Source: JBCCFW01 sp039029535 (GTDB taxonomy: Bacteria; Acidobacteriota; JBCCFW01). Taken from it: DNA of 5,243 nt. The stretch lies in assembly GCA_039029535.1 (NCBI GenBank), contig JBCCFW010000285.1, forward strand, positions 1 through 5,243, written 5' to 3'. The first letter of the stretch is position 1, and every line of letters starts with the position of its first letter. Shown here piece by piece: positions 1 through 5,243 of this stretch. The translations under genes were made by a program, and so were the position numbers. A model generated the notes under the pieces. The model was not told the DNA's origin. It made no database searches and saw only the letters and a program-made list of their open reading frames with translations.

Positions 1-404
1 CCGCCCGCGATCGACGGGAGTTCCTGGCCCTCGCCGCCCACGGCATGCGCCGTGTTCTCGTCGACTCGGCCCGAAGGCGGCGGGCCGGGAAGCGCGGCAG
101 CGACGAGTGGCGCCAGGTCAGTCTCGCCGACGGGATGGGCTCTCATCCCGCCGAGGGTGATCTCGTCGACGTGCTCGCCCTGCACGCCGCGCTCGAGAAG
201 CTGGCGACACTCAGCGAGCGTCAGGCCAGGGTCGCGGAGCTGCGGGCCTTCGGTGGTCTCACCCTCGCCGAGACGGCCGAGACCCTCGGCGTGGGCACGA
301 CGGTGGTCAAGGCCGAGTGGCAGGTCGCCCGGGCTTGGCTGCGCCGCGAGCTCGCCCGTGACACGCCGGATCCCGAGCCCCCCGCCGACACGGAACCACG
401 GTGA
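1..404 (+). CDS. ECF RNA polymerase sigma factor, TIGR02999/Sigma70_ECF family (5' end outside window)
   Basis: This is the C-terminal part of an alternative sigma factor that directs RNA polymerase to a specific promoter set. The reading frame is open from the first bases. Codons before the first ATG (position 45) encode ARDRREFLALAAHG, which matches the family's conserved end of region 2, so that ATG is internal and the true start lies upstream. Numbering from that Met, residues 1-17 form the basic MRRVLVDSARRRRAGKRG-type segment typical of this family. Residues 18-45 are a variable linker, and residues 46-103 are sigma region 4 with a helix-turn-helix around 72-98 (GGLTLAETAETLGVG, then the recognition helix and the ARAWLRREL ending). 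A short Asp/Pro/Glu-rich tail follows. About 134 codons are visible; the family is usually near 180-200 aa. The TGA overlaps the kinase start, so the two are probably co-transcribed. Family assignment is firm; the regulon is unknown. Region 2.1-2.2 cannot be inspected. Confidence 0.93.
   Translation, partial: ARDRREFLALAAHGMRRVLVDSARRRRAGKRGSDEWRQVSLADGMGSHPAEGDLVDVLALHAALEKLATLSERQARVAELRAFGGLTLAETAETLGVGTTVVKAEWQVARAWLRRELARDTPDPEPPADTEPR
131..150. repeat. Perfect 7-bp inverted repeat within the sigma factor gene
   Basis: CGGGATG (131-137) and CATCCCG (144-150) are exact reverse complements separated by six bases (GGCTCT). The repeat lies in the part coding for the variable linker between sigma regions 2 and 4. 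The stem is real in the sequence, but no U-run follows and it sits inside a gene, so it is not a terminator. A 7-bp stem can occur by chance in GC-rich DNA. Confidence 0.4.
401..404 (+). other. GTGA stop/start overlap coupling sigma factor and kinase
   Basis: The bases GTGA contain both the kinase GTG start (401-403) and the sigma factor TGA stop (402-404). No purine-rich Shine-Dalgarno sequence is visible just upstream (the preceding bases are cgacacggaaccacg). Initiation therefore probably relies on ribosomes finishing the sigma gene, which would keep the two proteins in linked amounts. The GTG choice is supported by the protein: the segment starting around residue 21 matches the conserved N-terminal helical region of related kinases. 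Confidence 0.8.
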
Positions 405-3400
405 GCGACGGACGTCCGACGAATCCGAAGCATGCCGAGACTGCGCCGGACGACGCCCCTGAGCTTCACGCGCGAGCGACCGCGGTCTTCACCCGACTCC
501 TCGCGCTGCCAGTCGCAGAACGGGCCGCCGCCCTCGAAGACGAGTGCGGTGACGACGACGCCCTTCGTGCCGAGGTCGCGTCACTCCTCTCCCATCACGA
601 CGACCAGGACTCGCAGGTCGACGACCCGGCGACCGCCACCCTCGCCCGCGCCGTCTTCGCTCAGGCGCGACCGGTCGTCGATCGCGAGGAACGCCTGCCG
701 CGGGAACGGCTGGGGCGCTACCGGCTTCTCCGCCGTCTCGGTCGTGGGGGGATGGGCGAGGTCTTCGAGGCCGAACAAGAGCACCCGCGGCGTCGCGTCG
801 CTCTCAAGGTGATGCGACCCGGCTTGATGTCGGCCGAGCTCCTCAAGCGCTTCGAGCGTGAGGCGACGGTCCTCGGCCAGCTCGACCACCCGGCCATCGC
901 CTCGATCTACGAGGCCGGAGAAGCCGAGGACGAGCACGGTGAGCGCCTCCCCTTCTTCGCGATGGAGCTCGTCCATGGCGAGACCCTGCTCCGGCATGCC
1001 GACCGGCTCCCCCTGCGGAAGCGTCTCCAGCTCCTCGCCGAGACCTGCGACGGGATCCACCACGCACACGTCCGTGGCTTCGTCCACCGAGACCTGAAGC
1101 CGGCCAACATTCTCGTCACCCGCGAAGGTCGACCCAAGATCCTCGACTTCGGCGTCGCGCGAGCTTCCGGAAGCGACGTGGCTCTCCCCACCCTTCACAC
1201 CGAGGTGGGTCAAGTCGTCGGGACCCTCTCCTACATGAGCCCCGAACAGGCGCGCGGGGACGCGACCCGCGTGGACATCCGCGCCGACGTCTACGCCCTC
1301 GGCGTGATCGCCTTCCAGCTCCTCGCTCACCGCCTGCCGGTCGACGTGGGCTCGGTGGAATTGCCGGAAGCGATCCGTCGCATCCAGGAAGACGAGCCTG
1401 CGCGCCTCGAGTCGCTCGACCGTCGTCTCGGCGGAGACCTCGACACCATCGTCGCCCACGCCCTCGAGAAGGAGCCCGAACGACGCTATCAGTCGGCGGC
1501 CGCCCTGGCCGACGACCTCCGACGCTTCCTCCGGCACGAGCCGATCACCGCCCGTCCGGCGAGCGCCCTCTATCAACTGAAGAAGTTCAGTCGACGGCAC
1601 CGGACGCTCGTCGCCGTCGCCGCGGGCGTGTTCGTGACCCTGGCCCTGGCGACGATCGTCCTGATCCGAGCCTGGCGAACGGAAGTCGGGCTGCGCGAGC
1701 TCGCCGACGCGAAGACCGCCGAGGCCGAGCAGCGTGAGGCCGAGGCACGATGGCAGTCCTATCGAACGAGCGTCACGGGCGCAGCGGGCGCCTTGAGCAC
1801 GGCACGACCGCTCGTCGCCCGCCGTCACCTGAACGCGGCCCCCAGCGAGAGCAGGGGCTGGGAGTGGCATCACCTCGACGGTCGCCTCGACGACGCGCTG
1901 CTCGTGCAGGACTTCGAGGGAGAACCCCTCTCGCTCACTGTCTCCGGCGATGACGAACGGCTGAGACTCGTGCGAAGGACGACCGACGACGGGCCAATCG
2001 CGGTCGATCACCTGGACGCCATCACGGGACGGCTCGTCCTGCGGGAACGCCTCGACTCCGATGAGGTCCCGATGAGCTCCCGCGCTCGGGTGCCGAACCC
2101 GTCGGGCACGCTGGTTCAGGTTCACAGCATCCACCTGCGGGTCGTCGACGATGAGACCGGTCGACCCCACTGCCTCTTGCCCAACGCCCTCGGGGAGGCG
2201 ACACCGGGCGTCGCCTGGGTCGATGACCGCATCCTCTACACGGGGGGCGGCAATCGCACCCTGAGCCGCTGGGACGTGGAGGCTTGCGAGCTGGTCGGCG
2301 CCACTCCCGTGGATCAGCGGATCACCGCCCTGGCATCGACGGGGAGTGACTGGATCGCGGTGGCAGGAAGCGGGAGCGTGGCCATCCTCGATCAAGCCGA
2401 GCACGCTGTTCACCGACGGCTGCACGCGCTCGCCGGTCGTGTTCGCGAGCTGGCCTGGGACTCCGACGGAACACGGCTTCACGCGGTGACGGACGACTCT
2501 CGCCTCGCCACCTGGGACGTCGACTCGAAGACCGATCCGAGACGTCTCGCCGGTCACGAGAGCTACGTCTATGACGCGGTCTTCATCCCTGGGACGGCGA
2601 CTCTCGCCTCGGCATCCTGGGACGGGACCGTGCGCTTCTGGGACTCGACTTCCGGTGCTCCCCTGGGAGTGCTCGAGCTGGCGAGCCGATTCAGCGACAG
2701 CTCGCTCGGCGTGCGTGTCCTCGCCAGCCCTGAAGGACGCTGGCTCGCGGTCGAGCTCCACGGCTCGTCGCGCCAGCGAACCGTCGTGCTCGATGCCCGA
2801 ACCGGGCAGGTGCAGCAAGTGCTCGAGCGTCGAGGCTACTCGCTCGGCTTCCTCGATGAACGACGCTTCCTCGACGCGGAGGGCATCGTCTGGAACCTCG
2901 TGACCGGCGAGTCCCGGGCTCTCTTCACCCCGGCTCAACGTGGTGTCACGTCACCCGACGGCACTCGTGCGTTCCTCGTCGAGGAGCCCTCGATCCGAGC
3001 CTGGGACCTCGAGTCCGGCCGTGCCGGCCCCACCCGCGTGGTCACCGGCTCGGACCACGACGATCGCATCTTCGAGCTGGCGTGCAGTCCGGATGGCACC
3101 CTGCTCGCCGCAACGGGGGAGCGCCTGCGTCTCCTCTCCGCGGAGACTCTCGAGGAGCTCGCCGTCCACTCCCTCGACGCCTTCCACTGCTTCTGCGTCG
3201 CCTTCTCGCCCGACGGCCAGCGCCTGTTCGCCGGCCTCTCGGATGGCACGCTCCTCGTCCTCGACGTCGCCTCTCGTCAGGAGGTTCTTCGTCTTCAGGA
3301 GCATTCCAACTACATCTACGGTTTGGACGTGAGCTCCGACGGCACTAGGGTCGTCACGGCCTCCGGCGACGGCACGCTCCGACTCTGGGACTCGCAGTCA

Positions 3401-3625
3401 CTGGGCGAGGTCGCTCGTCATCGCCTGGCGACGACGCGCTTGCGGACGAAGCTCACCCCCGAGATCGAGGCGCTGTTTCGATCGCGTGGGGAAGCGGCGG
3501 CAGTGCTCGAGGCGCTCGAAGGCGAGCTCGCCTTCACGCCGGACGAGCTGCTCGTCGCCCGTCAGCTCGTCTTGAGCAGGTCGCTGGAGAGGATCGCGAG
3601 CCACGCTTCGGACGGGTCGCCCTGA
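401..3625 (+). CDS. Membrane-anchored Ser/Thr protein kinase with WD40 propeller
   Basis: A bacterial Hanks-type kinase, 1074 aa. Residues 20-66 form a helical segment (ALPVAERAAALEDECG, then ALRAEVASLL) common before planctomycete kinase domains. The kinase domain spans about 107-378: Gly loop LGRGGMGEV (113-121), Lys136 in VALK, alpha-C Glu154, Met188 before the hinge, HRDLKPAN (229-236; Asp231, Lys233, Asn236), DFG (249-251), activation segment VGTLSYMSPEQ (273-283) and DVYALG (296-301). All catalytic residues are present and it is an RD kinase, so it should be active. Thr264, Thr267, Thr275 and Ser277 are candidate autophosphorylation sites. Basic residues (KKFSRRHR) precede one membrane helix at about 403-422, placing the kinase inside and the rest outside the cytoplasm. 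A charged, probably coiled helix (425-455) leads into the conserved SRGWEWHHL motif (484-492), WD40 repeats (about 506-1003) and a helical tail. It is coupled to the upstream sigma factor gene, its likely target. The substrate and ligand are unknown. Confidence 0.95.
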   Translation: MSDGRPTNPKHAETAPDDAPELHARATAVFTRLLALPVAERAAALEDECGDDDALRAEVASLLSHHDDQDSQVDDPATATLARAVFAQARPVVDREERLPRERLGRYRLLRRLGRGGMGEVFEAEQEHPRRRVALKVMRPGLMSAELLKRFEREATVLGQLDHPAIASIYEAGEAEDEHGERLPFFAMELVHGETLLRHADRLPLRKRLQLLAETCDGIHHAHVRGFVHRDLKPANILVTREGRPKILDFGVARASGSDVALPTLHTEVGQVVGTLSYMSPEQARGDATRVDIRADVYALGVIAFQLLAHRLPVDVGSVELPEAIRRIQEDEPARLESLDRRLGGDLDTIVAHALEKEPERRYQSAAALADDLRRFLRHEPITARPASALYQLKKFSRRHRTLVAVAAGVFVTLALATIVLIRAWRTEVGLRELADAKTAEAEQREAEARWQSYRTSVTGAAGALSTARPLVARRHLNAAPSESRGWEWHHLDGRLDDALLVQDFEGEPLSLTVSGDDERLRLVRRTTDDGPIAVDHLDAITGRLVLRERLDSDEVPMSSRARVPNPSGTLVQVHSIHLRVVDDETGRPHCLLPNALGEATPGVAWVDDRILYTGGGNRTLSRWDVEACELVGATPVDQRITALASTGSDWIAVAGSGSVAILDQAEHAVHRRLHALAGRVRELAWDSDGTRLHAVTDDSRLATWDVDSKTDPRRLAGHESYVYDAVFIPGTATLASASWDGTVRFWDSTSGAPLGVLELASRFSDSSLGVRVLASPEGRWLAVELHGSSRQRTVVLDARTGQVQQVLERRGYSLGFLDERRFLDAEGIVWNLVTGESRALFTPAQRGVTSPDGTRAFLVEEPSIRAWDLESGRAGPTRVVTGSDHDDRIFELACSPDGTLLAATGERLRLLSAETLEELAVHSLDAFHCFCVAFSPDGQRLFAGLSDGTLLVLDVASRQEVLRLQEHSNYIYGLDVSSDGTRVVTASGDGTLRLWDSQSLGEVARHRLATTRLRTKLTPEIEALFRSRGEAAAVLEALEGELAFTPDELLVARQLVLSRSLERIASHASDGSP
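1916..3409 (+). repeat. Region encoding about twelve WD40-like repeats of the kinase
   Basis: Residues about 506-1003 of the kinase divide into roughly twelve units of 35-45 residues. The best units have the WD40 pattern of SPDG/SDG turns followed by a WD pair: LSRWDV (621-626), LATWDV (702-707), DGTVRFWDS (741-749), IRAWDL (865-870), SPDGQRLFAGLSDGTLLVLDV (as two pieces, 936-956) and DGTLRLWDS (990-998). Units at about 506-590 and 768-840 are degenerate. Such repeats form beta-propellers that bind proteins or ligands; twelve units would suggest two propellers or one large one. The repeats are diverged at the DNA level, so this is not a nucleotide tandem repeat. The exact unit count is my reading by eye. 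Confidence 0.8.
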
Positions 3626-3679
3626 CCACGGCACGGCTCCACCCTTCCCTCGGCCCCTTCCTTCTCTTTAGCCTTCCCC
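3626..3679 (+). promoter_or_regulatory. Pyrimidine-rich gap before the third gene, possible leaderless start
   Basis: This 54-base gap separates the kinase stop from the next ATG. From 3637 to 3679, 38 of 43 bases are pyrimidines, and there is no Shine-Dalgarno-like purine run before the ATG at 3680. TAGCCT at 3669-3674 fits the loose -10 pattern TANNNT, which would put transcription initiation at or next to the ATG, as in leaderless mRNAs. A -35 match is poor (TTCCCT at 3645-3650). No hairpin plus U-run terminator for the kinase gene was seen. The composition is observed; the promoter reading is speculative. Confidence 0.3.
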
Positions 3680-5230
3680 ATGTCCGCGAGAACGCTCGGT
3701 CTCTCCCTCCTCCTGGGGGCCGCCTGCTTGCAGGCCCTCCCCCTCGGCGACGCGCTCGGCCCACGCTCGGCACGGGCCCAGACCATCCTCCTCGACCGTC
3801 AGCCGGTGAAGCCCGCCACCACCCGCAAGACGGGCCACGGCGGACGCACGAGCCGCTGGCGCTTCCACGTCGTCACGCCGCAGCTCCGCGAGGCGGGTGG
3901 GCGCTGGTCGCCCCCGGTCGCCTGGCGGCTGGACGAGCTGGGGGACAGCGCCGAGGTCACCCTCGACGTCGGTCTCACCGCCGAGCTCCTCGCCAGCCTC
4001 CCGCTGGACTCGCGCACCCTCCTCCTCGACGAGCTCGGCAAGCTCGCGTCGACTCTCACCGACGCTCCCGAGCTCCTGCCGCTGGAGCCCGAGCTCACCG
4101 ACCGCATCCTCAACCACCAGGCCGGCCCCGTCCCCGGCCCGACCGCGTCGGCCCGGGTCCGCTGGCTCACGCGAGGCCACGTCCGCGACCGCTGGAAGGT
4201 GCCGGAGAAGATCAGCCTCCTCCTCGACCCGCCCGCCGTCGACCCGAGCGCCGACACCGCCCCCGCGACGACCTGGCGGGGTCATGCGCCCGAGGACCTC
4301 CCCGACCACCTCCTCCTCGTCGAGCTCGTCGCCGGCGGCCTGCACCGCGAGGGCTCCGGTCACGCCCTGCCGTCTCCGCTGGCCCACGTCACCCTCCGAG
4401 CGCGCCTCTTCGAGATGAAGTCCGGCAACCGGCTCTGGGACCGCAGCCTGCTCATGGGCGAGTCCCTCATTCCAGGCCTGAGCGAGCAGCCCGACCTCTT
4501 CGCGGTCGCCTGGGACTCCCTGCTCCGCGGCGGGCTGCGTCAGCTCCTCTCCGGCTACTGGACCGAGCTCGCGCCGGCTGCCGTCCCCGACGACCCGGCC
4601 ACCAGCACGGGCACTGCCGTCGGCACGAACGTCGGCTCGGTCACCGGGGCCGACGGCTCCCCGATCTCGGCAGCGGTCCCACTCCCTACCGAGCTGAGGA
4701 CCGCGGGGCTCGACGAGCTGCTCGCCCGCCTGGTGAAGGAGCGCCTGCGGGTCGAGGTCGACCCCGGCGAGGCCTGGTCGATGCTGGCCGCCGCCTGTCG
4801 CAACGACATCCGGCCGGCCTGGGCCGCCGTCCTGGCCTGCGCCGCCGACCCGGAGATGGCCGCCGCCGAGCTGGGCTCCCACCGCCTGGGGGTCGGCCTC
4901 GCCGAGGCCCGCACCCGGCTCCAGCGCTCCCGCGCCTTCCGCTCGGTGCTGGCAGGCGACCTCGCCGAGGAGGTCACCCGGGCCCGCGGCGGCGACGACC
5001 TCCGGGCCGCCGCCGAGCACCTCCTGGCCGGCCTCCGCGGGGAGACGCCCGATGCCGGCGCGGCGACGACGGTGGCCGCTCCCCTGCTCAGGAGGGCCCG
5101 AGGAGGGGCTCTCGGGACCTCCGAGGAGGTCGCCGCCCGGCTCATCGGCGCCCCGATCGAGCCCTCGGGAGCCCTGCGGGACGCGGCCGCCGTGCTGGCG
5201 ACGCAACCAGGAGGTGACCCGCGCCCGTAG
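3680..5230 (+). CDS. Predicted secreted protein of unknown function
   Basis: I do not recognise this 516-aa protein's family. The N-terminus looks like a Sec signal peptide: Arg4, a hydrophobic stretch (about 5-22) and an Ala-Arg-Ala site (31-33), giving a mature protein starting near Gln34. Residues 35-60 are basic. Residues about 60-295 look alpha/beta and Trp-rich. Within them, DHLLLVELVAGGL (209-221) and HVTLRARLFEMKSGNRLWD (236-254) suggest paired strands with a 'tG..lWd' turn, a pattern also seen in some periplasmic CsgG/LpoB/GNA1162-like domains; this is weak. Residues 300-335 are a Thr/Gly/Ser/Ala/Pro-rich linker, and 338-508 are mostly Ala/Leu/Arg-rich helices. The ATG is chosen because it begins the signal peptide and no start codon is visible in frame in the preceding gap. 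It lies 54 bases after the kinase gene on the same strand, so co-transcription is possible. It probably acts in the periplasm. Confidence 0.82.
   Translation: MSARTLGLSLLLGAACLQALPLGDALGPRSARAQTILLDRQPVKPATTRKTGHGGRTSRWRFHVVTPQLREAGGRWSPPVAWRLDELGDSAEVTLDVGLTAELLASLPLDSRTLLLDELGKLASTLTDAPELLPLEPELTDRILNHQAGPVPGPTASARVRWLTRGHVRDRWKVPEKISLLLDPPAVDPSADTAPATTWRGHAPEDLPDHLLLVELVAGGLHREGSGHALPSPLAHVTLRARLFEMKSGNRLWDRSLLMGESLIPGLSEQPDLFAVAWDSLLRGGLRQLLSGYWTELAPAAVPDDPATSTGTAVGTNVGSVTGADGSPISAAVPLPTELRTAGLDELLARLVKERLRVEVDPGEAWSMLAAACRNDIRPAWAAVLACAADPEMAAAELGSHRLGVGLAEARTRLQRSRAFRSVLAGDLAEEVTRARGGDDLRAAAEHLLAGLRGETPDAGAATTVAAPLLRRARGGALGTSEEVAARLIGAPIEPSGALRDAAAVLATQPGGDPRP
5209..5217 (+). promoter_or_regulatory. 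Shine-Dalgarno-like AGGAGGTGA near the end of the third gene
   Basis: AGGAGGTGA closely matches the complement of the 16S rRNA 3' end. No start codon lies at normal spacing: the ATG at 5239 is about 21 bases away. The GTG at 5214, which overlaps the motif, opens a frame with no stop before the window ends (MTRARSSEHD). AGGAGGT also occurs twice inside this gene as Glu-Glu-Val codons (around 4968 and 5123), so chance is a real possibility. A following gene may begin here but cannot be supported from ten codons. Confidence 0.2.
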
Positions 5231-5243
5231 CTCGGAGCATGAC

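Noticed and set aside
45..404. ATG at 45 as the real start of the sigma factor
   Set aside because: The codons before it, in the same frame, encode residues that match the conserved family sequence, so the gene continues upstream of the window.
581..2938. A 785-codon open frame on the minus strand across the kinase gene
   Set aside because: It is in exact codon register with the sense gene, so it only reflects the absence of TTA, CTA and TCA codons in a GC-rich gene. Its translation shows no recognisable domain, while the plus strand has full kinase motifs.
1916..3409. DNA-level tandem repeat or CRISPR-like array
   Set aside because: The periodicity is only at the protein level (WD40 units of varying length); no repeated DNA unit with regular spacing is visible.
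3626..3679. Intrinsic terminator after the kinase gene
   Set aside because: No GC-rich stem followed by a T-run was found; the T residues are mixed with C in a pyrimidine tract without a pairing partner.
3725..3727. Cys16 of the third protein as a lipoprotein attachment site
   Set aside because: The residues before the Cys are Gly-Ala-Ala, lacking the Leu/Val/Ile expected three residues before it, and an Ala-Arg-Ala signal peptidase I site lies downstream. A lipoprotein remains possible but is not supported.
3668..5206. A 512-codon open frame on the minus strand across the third gene
   Set aside because: It is also in codon register with the sense frame and explained by missing TTA, CTA and TCA codons. 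The plus frame has a signal peptide and clear domain-like segments; the minus frame is Gly/Arg/Glu-rich with no such pattern. This is the less certain of the two shadow calls because the plus-strand protein has no named family.

Overview
The window looks like chromosome from a GC-rich bacterium, most likely a planctomycete. Three things point there: an ECF sigma factor of the 'ARRR..AKRG' type (TIGR02999 / Sigma70_ECF family), a translationally coupled Ser/Thr kinase fused through one membrane helix to a long WD40 propeller, and the characteristic N-terminal helical segment of that kinase. Lineage is inferred from recalled family architecture, not from a search.

Layout, all on the plus strand. 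Positions 1-404 hold the 3' part of the sigma factor gene; its start lies upstream of the window. Its TGA overlaps the GTG start of the kinase gene (401-3625, 1074 aa) by four bases. The kinase has a complete set of catalytic motifs, one predicted membrane helix, a short charged helix, about twelve WD40-like repeats and a helical tail. A 54-base gap, mostly pyrimidine and without a Shine-Dalgarno sequence, leads to a third gene (3680-5230, 516 aa). It encodes a probably secreted protein of unknown function with two parts joined by a low-complexity linker. The last 13 bases hold no supported gene, although a next gene could begin at the very end.

How the genes may work together (inference): the kinase is anchored with its catalytic domain in the cytoplasm and its propeller outside the inner membrane. 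It could sense an extracytoplasmic partner and control the sigma factor encoded just upstream by phosphorylation. The secreted third protein could be a partner, a target or an unrelated neighbour. Nothing resembling a CRISPR array, RNA gene, insertion sequence or phage element was seen. The window is a recognisable signalling module plus one uncharacterised exported protein; I do not see clear evidence of a wholly new system.
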